Source: Yponomeuta sedellus
Taxonomy: Eukaryota > Arthropoda > Insecta > Lepidoptera > Yponomeutidae
DNA: 64,000 bases
Direction of reading: 5' to 3'
Assembly: GCA_934045075.1 (NCBI GenBank)
Contig: OW203721.1
Coordinates: 24,128,181 to 24,192,180 of the forward strand
How positions within the stretch are numbered: the first letter of the stretch is position 1; each line of letters opens with the position of its first letter. The notes under the pieces were generated by a model. That model saw only the letters and a program-made list of their open reading frames with translations, had not been told where the DNA came from and ran no database searches. Made by a program: the position numbers and the translations under genes. Positions 33,576 through 44,255 of the stretch are shown here, one piece after another.

Positions 33576-34029
33576 GTTAAACCCTATTTTGAAAATAACG
33601 TGGAATTTCTTTGTTAGCTTTCCCACATACATATAAAAATGAGAAACTAACATCTTTGAGCTTAATTAAGTAAACATTTGGTTTTTACTGTGAATATTTT
33701 TTTTTATTTGAATCTATAGGGATCCCAATGCACGCCACTTTTCATTGTGTAATCAAACACAAATTCCGGAATATCGAGAGAGTTGTACAATTCTATCCAC
33801 CAACCCAATCTCGGCCTGAGTAAATATTCATCGAAGTGACTATATTCCACGGATTTCGCGCTGCGCTGTTATTGACGCATCACTAACATGGCGGCTCAAA
33901 ATCGACAGCTGCAATGTTGTTTTAACCGACTACAAAAATTTTTAATGTTCTCAACGTGTCGGAATGAGTATTTCTCTCGAGCACTGGAAGACCCAGTAAT
34001 TTGAATAAAAAAAAATATTTTTTGTATAG
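33576..34029. other. No gene recognised
   Basis: 33840-34000 includes a short ATG frame (MAAQNRQLQCCFNRL) that lies over 'ttttaaccgactacaaaaat', a phrase I know from lepidopteran repeats; not accepted as a gene. Confidence 0.35.
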
Positions 34030-34210
34030 TATTTTCTAAGGTTAACACGAGCACTAGACATAAATTAAACTGTTTTTAATTATGTCTAGTGCTCGGATGA
34101 CAATCCATCCGAGACCACGGCACCAGAAAAAGTGCCGAAACGTCGGAAAATTGTAAAAAGTTAATAAAGGAGCATAAATCCGTATAAAAACAGTTTTAAT
34201 TATATTTTTT
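34030..34210. repeat. Repeat P (GTGCCGAAACGTCGG), copy 1
   Basis: 'ctaaggttaacacgagcact' and 'agtgccgaaacgtcggaaaa', then 'ccgtataaaaacagtttt'. Copy 2 at 42725-42870 shows that the outer parts form an inverted repeat. In this copy an extra block with 'gaccacggcaccagaaaaag' is kept. Confidence 0.7.
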
Positions 34211-34667
34211 GTGTTGTAAAGCGTAGAAGACTTCATCGGTGGTCCCTTGGTCAGGACTTCATGGTCTGATGTAGGAATGGTGGAGAAGGCTAGGGAACTC
34301 TTTAAATTTTAAAGGCACATTTAAAGTGATTTGAGTGTTTCTTTAGTGACGGTTAATTGCTCTTGGAAAACACAATTTGGTGGAATCGTCGTAGTGCACA
34401 AAATCTTGATTTTTTTTTAATAGATTATTTCAATCGACTTCAACACGCTACAGCACTAAGCACAAAGAAATAATTTTAAAACAATATGACCATTAAAATC
34501 AAACCTATAAATACATGGGTATTGTAGAAATTTATTTTGGAGTCGGTACCTAAAATATACGTGCTGGTCATGTTATTTGGCCCCGGCTCCAAATATACTT
34601 ATGCAAGACCTACGTGTATGTATTGGAATATTCAAATGTAGATAGAGAACAATTTATCAATAATATA

Positions 34668-35015
34668 AAAATGAATCGCTGAATGTGTTGGTAAATCTCT
34701 AGAGCAGCTTAACCGATTTCTTTCTCCTTTTTAGAATATTCCTTGAAGTACGAGGATAGTTCTTACGGAGGGAAAAATATAGAAAAATAAAGAATCGACT
34801 GTTAGGCGGTACGTAGTTTGCTGGGTCAGCTAGTCTATAATATAAAAATGACTCGCTGAATGTGTTGGTAAGCGCAAATCTCGAGAGCAGCTATTTTGCT
34901 AATTATTTTTTTAGAATATTCCTTGAAGTACGAGGATGGTTCTTACGTAGAGAAACAACTGAAAAAATTAAAGAATCGATGGTAGGCGGTACGAAATTCC
35001 CTGGGTCAGCTAGTT
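34668..35015 (+). repeat. Repeat O, two copies in tandem
   Basis: Units at about 34668-34837 and 34838-35015: 'tataaaaatgaatcgctgaa', 'agaatattccttgaagtacg', 'aagaatcgactgttaggcgg', 'tgctgggtcagctagt'. The second unit has the fuller 5' part. A minus copy is at 14933-15085. Confidence 0.8.
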
Positions 35016-35019
35016 GTTC

Positions 35020-35797
35020 AAATGTACCTTCTTTTAATTCGTTGAATATGAAAAAGTCATATTCATTTATGTTATATCTCTCTCTCTCTCTGTGTTTTAG
35101 TGTTGTAACGTTTTGAAGTCGGTTTAAATTTTTTATCTTTTTATTATTTCGCAGCGAGAGCGCTAAACCGATTTGCGCAGAAAATTCCGAATCCTACATT
35201 TCAGTGGCGCTTCCCGGCCTCCCTCAGGTGCGCAATAATTAGTTAAAAATAAAACCAAATAAAATAAGGGTTTATTTTATTTGGTTTCATTTTTCCGTAT
35301 CTGTTGCGAGTCGAGCTACCCACGCCCGCCTCATCGATACGTGTGGATTCGAAAAAATATTGTAACTACAATTTTTTTATTCGCTCCCAAGTTCCCGGCG
35401 CTACTTTAGCCAATAAATCGTATTCATAGTTAGGGACCTAAAAACAGATGAGTGTTTTATAGTATTTTTATTTTTAATGCACTAGGTGGCGCTTCCTCGA
35501 TGCCATAGAAATATGAGTTTACGTTAACGCGATAAAGTATTTAAAAAACTCGCACTAAGCACTCTGAGGGCGAAACTTTGGGTCGCTAAGCCAGCGACAA
35601 TAAATCGATATGTGAGAGAAAGAATGAAATAAATCCAGTCGAGAATACATCCGCTATCTGACTGTATATAGAATGGCTTATTGTTACGTCAGACCTTTGT
35701 ATAGTTCAACACCGCGACATAAGTTTGAATAGATCCACAGATTATGTTTCGTACGGAGTCTCTATTACTGTATCAGTCTCGAAACGAAAACGCGTTC
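35020..35797. other. No gene accepted
   Basis: 35085-35098 is a short CT run. 35155-35227 has splice-like borders but looks more like repeat sequence (see rejected items). 35240-35290 has a local inverted repeat around 'aaccaaataaaataa'. Confidence 0.35.
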
Positions 35798-35879
35798 AAA
35801 TCCTGGGCGGTTCCAACCGTCTAACTAGCAAATTAGTATGGAATTTGACAGTCAGACGATTGGAATAGCTGAGGATTTT
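35798..35879. mobile_element. 82-bp palindromic MITE, copy 2
   Basis: 'aaatcctgggcggttccaac' and 'cgtctaact' pair with 'gtcagacgattggaatagct' and 'gaggattt' across a short centre; same family as 29966-30038. Confidence 0.75.
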
Positions 35880-36224
35880 GTGCGTATTAGGCCCCAGATG
35901 CTAGCCCGATGAGTATGACGTCTTTGGGTCGCCGCAACACGCCTCATTTCGTTAATTCATACAAAACCGGTCAAGAGTGGTCCTTAATCTAAGGACCAAG
36001 CAAGGGACAGGGGATTTAGGTCATGTAGAAAAACAAGGCAAAGTGCAAGTCAGACTTGTGTACCACTTCCGTGCTACCGGAAACTTTAGAAATATTTTTC
36101 GGTTCATTCAGTTCGGGACTCTTAACGGGTGTCCGACGCTTGTAAGTAGGTATAGCCGTTGTTGCGATTGAGCAAAAAACGTCAGTTAATAAATTACGCT
36201 TTTTATATGTAATTATTTACGCTA

Positions 36225-36342
36225 CGCTATCAACCCTTGTATATCCCCACTGCTGGGGCACGGGTCTCTTCCTGCATCGCAGGAAGGTTAGGCCATACTC
36301 CACCACGGGGGCCAAGTCCGGGTTGGCGGAGGATGTAATTAT
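36225..36342 (-). repeat. Repeat A, minus, 3' fragment
   Basis: 'tatcaacccttgtatatccc', 'cgggtctcttcctgcatcgc', 'gccaagtccgggttggcgga'. The last 115 bp of the repeat, little diverged. Confidence 0.87.
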
Positions 36343-36344
36343 TT

Positions 36345-38140
36345 AACCCCTCCTTATTACATTTTACATTAAAGTATTTAAAATGTAATAAGTTTTTCCT
36401 TTTGTGAAATAAATGTAAACTCTGTAATTTGAAAAGACTAAGTTTGGAGTATTTTTGTCCAATTTTTCTCAAAAATTATCTAGTATTTGAAATGGACACA
36501 TGACTTGTAACGTTCATTAAGCCGCGGTTTCTGCGCTACTTTGAATAAACCTTTTCATTTCATTTGATTTCACTATATTTTTGTTTTTCATTATCTGTTG
36601 GGACAGCAGCCGTAATAATGCATATACTGTGAAAATGTTAACTATAGTCCATTTATTTAGGTAATTAAGTAAACGTAAATAATATTGATTCGTCATTTTA
36701 TTGAAATATACACTTTATAAATAAAATTACTTTGCATTTTACTTGAGTTTCATAAAATTTCAGATTGAATTGGTAAACTGTTAAGATTTTGAATTAAAAG
36801 TGTGTATTTTACGTATCAAGATTATTTACATTTTACCTGCCTAAATAAATGGACTGTTTCCTTTCACGGACCAAGAGATATAAGAAAGCTCTTTCAAAGA
36901 AAGGACTAATAGACGAAATAGGCAGGTCCCGTTGATAGACTTCGGCTGAACCCTAGAAAGAATTTTTAGCGACTCTAACATCTGCACCGTCGCCTTTCAT
37001 TAGGTCGTAAATCGTGTTTTATAGGGCGACACTGACATATCGCAATATTGCGTCTGTGGCTGGGCTTTTGATCTCGTAACTGGAAAATAATGTCGTCAAC
37101 ACATTGTTGAATGGGTAATTTATCGGTGAACTATCGGCAGCAATTTTTGCTACATAAATACGTTGACTACCAGAGGTCTACTTTTGCAGTAGATCTGGGT
37201 AAAACGTGGATTTTGGGAATACCAATACAAATATTGAGAAATATTATAAAACAAGTTAAAACACCTAAGGGGATAGTTTTATTATAGTCTGGCTGGTGGC
37301 ATTCTGCTAACTTTGCGTATTCATGATCTTATGGGCGCGGTGGAGAGAGTACCTACACGCATGTCGCTAAATTATCTTTATAAATAATTTACAGTATAAC
37401 CAGTATATTTATGGATATCGGAGTTTTAAACGAAAACTTCATTTTTCAATTTACAAGGTTTCGAGATGCGAGAACATTCTTCCCGGCCTATTTGTAATCA
37501 TGACAAATTCCACGATTCTGGGCAAGGGCTTTTTGTCTGCCTACTTTTGATATGTCCAAATTTGACATTTAATATAGCTAATGGAACCTCGCAACTTGGG
37601 GGATTCTAAATAATCACTTTCATAGTTAATTTACTTTCTTTCGTATATTAAAGAATTTTTTATTTTGGTTACTTAGAGGACGCTAAAAACGCGCGACCTT
37701 GCTTATAGGATAAGACAGTGGGAGCCAACGGGAGCAACCTCTAGACAGCAGTCGGGCGGACGCGGTCGCTGTTAATCCCACATTGTATCAGTTCATCAGT
37801 ATCAGTTCGATTTTAGACGGCACTGACGCGTGACAGAGATATGTGCCAAACGGCGGGGCGTGCGATCGATCCAGTTAAATAGTTTTGTCACAGATTAGGT
37901 TTCGCTAACACCGCCCAGCTGGCGCGTCATTGGCAAACTGGTAAAAAAGGAATACATGACAAGGATATACCTATACATAAGAATATATATTTTATATACC
38001 TAATTATCTACAGCTTGCCAAAAAAGTCTAGATAATAATTATGGCAATAATATCCATACTAAAATTGCAAAAAAATACTTTTCTCCGTACAAAGGTTTGT
38101 TTTTAAATTTCTAAACTTTTTTGCCAAACTATACATTATA
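36345..38140. other. No gene recognised; one GC-rich island
   Basis: AT-rich apart from 37690-37870, a GC-rich island with repeated TCAGT motifs (atcagttcatcagtatcagt), the insect initiator consensus. It could be an old promoter or 5' UTR on the plus strand, but no start codon with a usable frame follows. Confidence 0.35.
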
Positions 38141-38141
38141 T

Positions 38142-38296
38142 TATTTTTAATTCACTAACCCGTGCTAAGAACAATTTTTAAAAACCTATTTAGAGGCTAA
38201 AAATTCCACCCATGCCGGGATTCGAACCCGCGACCTCTGGCTATCCGTGCGAATCCCGGCATGGGTGGAATTTTCAGCCTCTAAATAGGTTTTTAA
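38142..38296 (-). mobile_element. Fold-back tRNA-like retroposon, short copy
   Basis: Minus orientation: tail first ('ttcactaacccgtgctaaga'), then 'aaaacctatttagaggctaa', B-box side 'gggattcgaacccgcgacct', turn at 'gctatccgtgcg', return 'aatcccggcatgggtggaat', end 'cctctaaataggttttta'. Arms of about 45 bp pair almost perfectly. No clear target duplication found. Confidence 0.78.
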
Positions 38297-38540
38297 TAAT
38301 TATCTATAGTTTTTTTATAGATCGTTTTTAATACATATTGCCAGTTTTAAATTTAATTTTGTTCTAGTTCTATTACTTTAATGTCTAATATAAATAAAGA
38401 GTTATGGTACCTATTGCAGATAAAATGTTTTATTTAATTTTTTAGAAAAGAAAATTAACGTGCTCGACAATAAGAGATTACCCCAGTTTTAGTTATAAGA
38501 GTGCCCAATAGTTTCTATAATGATAAACATTATCTCATAG

Positions 38541-38676
38541 GGCCGGTTTCTAAATTAAGAATTTCACTAAGTAGATACTTCAGTAACGTTCTGTCTCGCT
38601 CTTTTCTGATAAATTCGAAGAGACAACACTGCAGTTAAATATTTACTTAGCGAAATTGTCAATTCAGTAATTGGCC
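38541..38676. mobile_element. 136-bp MITE with GGCCGGTTTCT/AATTGGCC ends
   Basis: 'ggccggtttctaaattaaga' and 'atttcactaagtagatactt' pair with 'aaatatttacttagcgaaat' and 'caattcagtaattggcc'. Centre: 'tctgtctcgctcttttctga'. Other copies: 26912-27005 and, cut by the window end, 63954-64000. Confidence 0.85.
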
Positions 38677-38963
38677 ATTAGTATTAGTCTTCCCAAACTT
38701 ATAGCTGCGAAATATTGAGTATTGGCGGTTTGCATGCTAATTGCTAGAACGTGATTACGATCTGCAGTCAAATTGAATTGTTCCCCTTAACTCGCTTTCC
38801 CTTTATGCCGCTCCTATGCGACATATTGTTTTAGGTCTAACCTTATGCTGTTTTAATTTCACCGGCCTGTCTCTTGTTAATAGTAAAGAATCTAGTGACA
38901 TTTATAGGGTTGATGGCAATCATGAAATCTTATTAGTTATTAGTATGGCTTATTGCTGTGTGG

Positions 38964-39210
38964 TGTCGGCCTAGAGAATAGCACCAACCCAAATTCTTCC
39001 CGCGGGTGTCGTAAAAGGCGACTAAGGGACACAAACCGTGGGGTGGGCAGCAGCGCCCCCTGCAGTACGATTCCACCAAACTGCGGCAAACTGCCCAGCT
39101 TGGGGATTATGGGCACTACCCCACAATGATGGCACAACCTTGCGCTATGGTGCTCATTAGGGGAGGGCTGTGTCCAGCAGTGGACTAATATAGCGTGAAG
39201 CAGAAGAAGA
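38964..39210 (+). mobile_element. LINE 3' tail (CTGGACATAG type), long copy
   Basis: 'cgcgggtgtcgtaaaaggcg', 'gggtgggcagcagcgccccc', 'ggattatgggcactacccca', 'gtccagcagtggactaatat', ending in GAAGAAGA. A typical lepidopteran RTE-like 3' region without ORF. The same tail is at 3054 (minus), 48786 (minus), 49528, 52085 and 57853 (minus). Confidence 0.8.
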
Positions 39211-39648
39211 TACGTATGGCAACTAATGTATTTGTTTTAAGATGACTTGAGAAAAGTTGGTCAGAGTGGAGTTTTTTTTTTCCGCTGCCTTTTTCTCCAC
39301 TACAATACGGTCCTAAGGCAGCGGCTTACATTTTACATTGTACATTCAGCAAACAGAATGTAAATTCTTTAGGTTGAAATAAATTGATTTGATTGATTTG
39401 AGTTTAAATTCTTACGTCTATCTTTTCACCACCAGCCTAGTGCGGCATATTTAGTTATAGTAAAAAATACAACCATGAATGCTAGGAAATCGTAATGAGA
39501 AAAAGGACCTAGACAATAGGCATGACGAAAGATTTTTAAATCCTCTTCATTAATAAGTGAAGTAATATTATTATTGTTAAATTATCTCATGACTTTATTA
39601 ACTTAACTATAAACCAGTGTAAACTATAATTAATACATTAAGTTCTCA

Positions 39649-39768
39649 AAGGTTGTCTGGAAGAGATCACTTTTAGTGATAAGGCCGCCGTCTGTACTCG
39701 TAGGTTAAGAAATATCTGTGTAATTTCGTTTTTTATGTACAATAAAGTGTTCTCTATCTATCTATCCT
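39649..39768 (+). mobile_element. LINE 3' tail (TGGAAGAGATCAC type)
   Basis: 'aaggttgtctggaagagatc', 'gataaggccgccgtctgtac', 'aagaaatatctgtgtaattt', 'caataaagtgttctctatct' and ATCTATC end. Confidence 0.8.
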
Positions 39769-39769
39769 C

Positions 39770-40296
39770 AAGTAACTTCATACTAACGGTGCATGTTGTG
39801 ACTGCCTATAAGTGAGGTAACACTTAGTTTATTTCTAGTTATGGTCTATTGTAAATGTATTGATGTACCGTATATCTTCTTGGTAGTACTAATAAATAAA
39901 ATAATAAGTATGGGAACACATTATTTACAAAAAACCTACATTTCAGTAATAAACTAAAGTTTAACGGAGGCGTCGAATCTGACGTCACGCATAGCTAAAC
40001 AAGCATCAAACGTCAAACAAAGCGCGGGTGAAGTATACCAACGTTACCCAAGCGTGACGTCACGCGGTGTGATTGCTGTTTCAGTCAAAATAGCTGAAAG
40101 CAGTATTACTATCTTTTGTTTTATTGAAAATGTTGGTAACCAATTTTTTTTATAAAACTACATAATGTGTACTTTCCCCCGATATCGTTAAATGTTTGAT
40201 TATTTGATACTGTCGTCCCGCCTATTCTTTATTCTGAATTTTTAACCACTTCAGGCGAGACCTCTAATTTGATTTCTCACGGGTAAGCTATGTTAG
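39770..40296. other. No gene; two CRE-like octamers
   Basis: TGACGTCA at 39980-39987 and 40055-40062, each followed by CGC, 75 bp apart. This octamer is the CREB/ATF binding site. A third is at 13330-13337. Without a nearby gene a regulatory role is only a guess; they may simply mark a repeat. Confidence 0.35.
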
Positions 40297-40425
40297 TTAG
40301 TTAGACCTGAGATTTCCGCACTTAGCCTCATAGTTGGGCCATTGTACGTAGCAAGCGCTGAGGTACGCTAACACCTAAGACACTAGGGGTTTCCTTACGA
40401 TGTTTTCCTTCACAATTTATTTCTT
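40297..40425 (-). mobile_element. SINE S3 body/tail, minus
   Basis: 'ttagacctgagatttccgca', 'catagttgggccattgtacg', 'agcaagcgctgaggtacgct', 'gtttccttacgatgttttcc'. Confidence 0.7.
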
Positions 40426-40524
40426 CAAATTTGTAGCACCCGTTGTAGCATTCATTAATATTGTATTTGATGTACGTACGAATTAAAAAAAGTTTAGGAA
40501 TCGAGTCTTTCAGTTTTTTTCCGA

Positions 40525-40672
40525 GCTTTTCCCGAATTCAAAGACAATTTTTATATGCTTTTATTAAAATACACCGTTTTTATGATTGTTTCCTGTATTT
40601 GTAGTATAAGACTATGACTTGCCAAACTTCATAGTTCTAAGTCAACGGGAAGTACCCTATGAATTTAGTTTC
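40525..40672 (+). repeat. Repeat G (ACCGGCCAAGTGCGAGTCGG family), fragment
   Basis: 'ttccgagcttttcccgaatt', 'ttaaaatacaccgtttttat' and 'aagtcaacgggaagtaccct' match 47190-47320 in order. The characteristic head is missing here. Confidence 0.65.
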
Positions 40673-40707
40673 CCTTGAGTGTCGAAACCTACGTTTTTTA
40701 CGACACA

Positions 40708-40811
40708 TCAACCCTTTGTATATCCCCACTGTTGGGGCACGGTTCTCTTCCTGCAGCGCGGGAAGGTAAGAGTGTCCAAGTCCGGGTTGGTGGAGGGTTG
40801 TAAGGCAGTGG
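40708..40811 (-). repeat. Repeat A, 3' part, split by a retroposon
   Basis: 'acatcaaccctttgtatatc' to 'gggttgtaaggcagtgg'. The last 17 bases are duplicated at 41706-41722, where the repeat goes on. Confidence 0.87.
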
Positions 40812-41705
40812 GGTGCGATGCCAGATTACCTTCCCGTGTGCCCTTCCGCTTCCGTTCCTACTGATTCATTTTTGAACCAGTAGGAAGGGTAAGTGGCAAG
40901 GGCCGGTGCACCCTGGGCGCTGGTCAGTAACTTCTCTTTATGGGATCTTGCTGGCCAGCGGCGAAAAATCTGGCGGGAGGGGTCGCGTGGGCCCTGTTTC
41001 ACTTTGTGGAGCGGGACCCAGGCGACCAACCGAATGAAGGACCGACTGGGGGGGGCGCCGCTGCGCGGAAGCGCGCGCGCCTCGTACCAGTCGGACCAGA
41101 GTGGCCGCCGGGACGCGGAGGGTCGGGGGACTCTCCGCGTCCATCACGGCGGGCCGGAAGACGCCCTTGCGTGTTCCGAGGGTGCCTTCTGGCACGGAGG
41201 GGGCCCGCGCGGTCGCTCACCGCCTTCTCTGCTTTCAGAGAAGTGCTGGTGGGCGACGTGACGGGCTTTACGTGTGGGGCGTGTGGGGACCGGGCCTTGG
41301 GCCCCCACGCGCCTCAACGAGGAGGTGCGCCGCCCTCCCCGTCTCATCGACCGGGTTGCGATGGGATGGAGGGGGCGGCGCGTTGGGGCGTATGGGGGCC
41401 AAGATCATACGCACTTGGCCCCTATGCGCTCCAACGAAGAGATGCGGCGTTTTCTAGCCCCGTCGTCGAGCACCGACGGGGCAGAAGCGCCGCCGAAGGA
41501 GTGCCCGAAAGGGCGCCCGCAGACGGGGTCGCGGAAGTGTGCGCAAGCGTTCCCGTGGCCCCGTCCTTTGCGGTGCGGAGGAACACCCCAGGAGTTTTAG
41601 TCGGTATACCGCCCTTTTCAGGGCGGGGAGTCCGACATAACCACTGTGCTCCCCCGAGCCGGTGGTACCCGTAATTGGGGTTTCTCCTGGGTGAAAAAAA
41701 AAAAA
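40812..41705 (+). mobile_element. 894-bp GC-rich poly(A) retroposon, 17-bp target duplication
   Basis: Flanked by perfect direct repeats GGGTTGTAAGGCAGTGG (40795-40811; 41706-41722) and ending in 12 A (41694-41705): a clean target-primed insertion into repeat A. It is far more GC-rich than anything else here. At 40855-40886 is a hairpin (ttcctactg ... cagtaggaa). The 3' 250 bp contain two related blocks, 'cttgggcccccacgcgcctc' and 'cttggcccctatgcgctcca', each followed by AACGA. The last 120 bp (ggggagtccgacataaccac; ggtggtacccgtaattgggg) remind me of R1-clade LINE 3' UTRs of Lepidoptera. Overlapping open frames exist on both strands (up to 244 codons at 40940-41674), but none has a known motif; high GC explains the lack of stops. 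Probably a non-autonomous or internally deleted LINE relative. Confidence 0.85.
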
Positions 41706-41860
41706 GGGTTGTAAGGCAGTGGCGGGCTTTACTGTCAGAAGTTATCAAGCCGCCCATAAGGCCTCCGACATGGCTCAACGACTGCCATTACACGACAACC
41801 TGCACCAATGGCTTAACGTGCCTTGCGAAGCACGGAACAGATCAGTACTTCTGTTATATA
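41706..41860 (-). repeat. Repeat A, middle part after the retroposon
   Basis: 'gggttgtaaggcagtggcgg', 'tactgtcagaagttatcaag', 'cctccgacatggctcaacga', 'acgtgccttgcgaagcacgg'. Continues 40708-40811. Confidence 0.87.
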
Positions 41861-42235
41861 ACTTCGACGCATAGAAGGCCGTTCGCTTATCAGCTTATTA
41901 AAAACATAAACACTGATAAGGAAGCGTTGTGTAACTGCACTTATATCACACATATCGCTCGTTGTATTCGAGAAACGACAACATGACAACCGTTTACACA
42001 GTCATCAAATGTATTTTTTCCGACATGTTTGTAAATATTAAGAGTCTGTCATTCATGTCGGAAGTCGTTATAGATTTGACACGAATGGGAACAGTTTATT
42101 GAGTGATACAGAGATTGCTTTTTAAAATGTTTGGAGACATCTTACGTACATCGTGTAAGTAAGGTGCTAGTAAGAATAAAGGCTGCCCTGTCACCGTTGA
42201 TGAGAATTTATCAATTCTATTGCCGTAGCAACGCG
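41861..42235. other. No feature seen
   Basis: No recognisable gene or repeat partner. Confidence 0.3.
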
Positions 42236-42370
42236 CGATTAACCTACGTTTTCTCATACACTAACAGCTCTTAATCTACTGTCAATAGCAGTCAGTTACA
42301 AAAAAAACAACTGACAACTATTAACAGTAGATTAGCAGCTTGTTAGTATACAACAAATCGGGGGTTAGTT
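42236..42370. mobile_element. 135-bp MITE, empty relative of 23374-23780
   Basis: Arms 'taacctacgttttctcatac', 'actaacagctcttaatctac' and 'tgtcaatag' pair with 'ctattaacagtagattagca', 'gcttgttagtatacaacaaa' and 'tcgggggttag'. Centre is an A run (42301-42309) with CAGTTAC/CAACTGAC. Confidence 0.8.
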
Positions 42371-42724
42371 TGCCACGCGTCTCATGGAACGCATCGTTCA
42401 AAATGAGCGGACAAAATTTTGTCAGAAAACAAAGTCGCGCGTGGCCGCACAGAGTTGTTGAGGATCTTCCTTACTGCCCTTGAATCACGTGACTTTCCAC
42501 TCTATCGGACGAAGGATTAAGACGACTCCAAAGTCAAATCCTTATTATTTGATGCAACTGTGAAGCGGCACCGCGGATTGGCAATTTCAATACACCTGGG
42601 CTCTAGAGTAGGCTTTGGTTTTCGCCGAAAGCACACGAGTGTAATACTACTTCCTGCTCTGTATAAAACTTTTCTTCACTTTTGAAAGTTATGTAAAGTT
42701 ATAGACTGATAAGTTATATTTATT
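42371..42724. other. No gene recognised
   Basis: 42565-42600 (caccgcggattggcaatttc) is a scrap of the LINE/SINE tail. Nothing else seen. Confidence 0.35.
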
Positions 42725-42870
42725 TTCTAAGGTTAACACGAGCACTAGACACAATAAAAACTGTTTTTATACGGATTTTACTCCTTTATTTAGTGAAAAA
42801 GTGCCGAAACGTCGGAAAATTGTAAAATAAACGAGTAAAATCCGCATAAAAACATGTTTTATTAAATTAT
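42725..42870. repeat. Repeat P, copy 2
   Basis: 'ctaaggttaacacgagcact', 'actgtttttatacggatttt', 'agtgccgaaacgtcggaaaa' and the complementary 'gagtaaaatccgcataaaaa'. Imperfect inverted repeat of about 35 bp around the GTGCCGAAACG core. Confidence 0.75.
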
Positions 42871-43030
42871 AGACATATTGGTTCCGATATTTCTATTACA
42901 CGAATATATCCGATAGTAGCCGAGGTATATTATAAAAGCTAACATATATTCTAACAGACTGCATGTATTACAAAAACCTTATGATTTTTTTCATCGGTAA
43001 GTTAGCACCCCGAGGCGCCTTAATGGGAGA

Positions 43031-43184
<154 letters not shown>

Positions 43185-43580
43185 AAAACATATATATATA
43201 AACATATATATATGTTTATATATAAAACGTGTCACAGCGTTTCTATCGATTTCTCACGAAACAGATGTCGTAGCAGACTGTCTATGTTTAGAATAAACAT
43301 AGATCTAAGAATAGGTCGAGTTAACTAATTTGGCAAATCAACGGATGGGGGGTCATCTTATTAATATATATTTTTGGAGATATAACTGATTAACTAACTA
43401 ACGAGAACCTTTAATGCTTAATTGGTATTGTCACGTCAATGTTAGTTACAATATAAATGTAACATAATGTAGTAATATACTAATTAATTGATATTAATTT
43501 ATTAACTTCGCAATATAATGTATTCGCCTGTATAGTATATTTTATCTTACTTTTTAATTCTGGCAATATTGTTTTACATC
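43185..43580. other. No gene; 3' piece of a repeat
   Basis: 43303-43355 ('aagaataggtcgagttaact', 'ggcaaatcaacggatggggg') is the 3' part of the repeat at 28990. Otherwise AT-rich. Confidence 0.4.
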
Positions 43581-43582
43581 CA

Positions 43583-43667
43583 TGTTGATGAAGCGAAGGT
43601 GGTCTGTCAGGATCGTGGCAAGTGGCAGTCTCTGGTCTCTGCCTACCCTTCTGGGATACAGGCGTGA
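43583..43667 (+). pseudogene. RTE-like LINE end (TATG-tail family), copy 4
   Basis: Last 27 codons: VDEAKVVCQDRGKWQSL, a short hydrophobic stretch, YPSGIQA and TGA at 43665-43667. The stop is intact and is followed at once by the TATG array. Confidence 0.8.
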
Positions 43668-43670
43668 GGT

Positions 43671-43920
43671 TATGTATGTACGTACGTATGTATGTATGTA
43701 TGTATGTATGTATGTATGTATGTATGTATGTATGTATGTATGTATGTATGTATGTATGTATGTATGTATGTATGTATGTATGTATGTATGTATGTATGTA
43801 TGTATGTATGTATGTATGTATGTATGTATGTATGTATGTATGTATGTATGTATGTATGTATGTATGTATGTATGTATGTATGTATGTATGTATGTATGTA
43901 TGTATGTATGTATGTATGTG
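43671..43920. repeat. (TATG)n microsatellite, about 62 units
   Basis: 250 bp of TATG repeat with two TACG variants near its start (43679-43688). Sits 3 bp after the LINE stop codon, as at 19301. Confidence 0.97.
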
Positions 43921-44149
43921 TATCTTTCACATTCTTATGTTGGCATTATTGTAAGTCGAGTTGGTGCTTTATCGCACGCGCATGCGTTTTATTTCATTTT
44001 ATAATATAATCTAAAAGTGGTAAATCTCGGTTTTAATTGATCATCAGCCCCTACAAAAACTGTCCAATAAGCTACAATTGTGTGCTACACGAATAGGAAG
44101 ATTAAAATAGGATATTCTTATGACCTACAATACGATGATCTCGACAACC

Positions 44150-44255
44150 ATCTCCCGGAGTGGTCTGAGGTGGCCCAGGACAGCAAAACTCTGGACTGAA
44201 TTAGGGAAGGCCTTTGCCCAGCAGTGGGACACAAACCTAGAGGCTAAGTAAAAAA
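44150..44255 (+). mobile_element. LINE 3' tail (CCTTTGCCCAGCAGTGGGAC type)
   Basis: 'cccggagtggtctgaggtgg', 'ggcctttgcccagcagtggg', then 'gaggctaagtaaaaaaatca'. Typical end of RTE-like LINEs in moths and butterflies. A scrap of a similar tail is at 59140-59195. Confidence 0.75.

Noticed and set aside
35155..35227. Plus-strand exon candidate with TTATTTCGCAG acceptor and CAG|GTGCGC donor, open frame ESAKPICAENSESYISVALP
   Set aside because: Its first half (gagagcgctaaaccgatttg) resembles the core of repeat O, and a different frame is also open; no neighbouring exon.
40940..41674. 244-codon open frame, the second longest in the window
   Set aside because: The DNA is so GC-rich that stops are rare in all frames on both strands; no motif, no start context, and the region is a retroposon.
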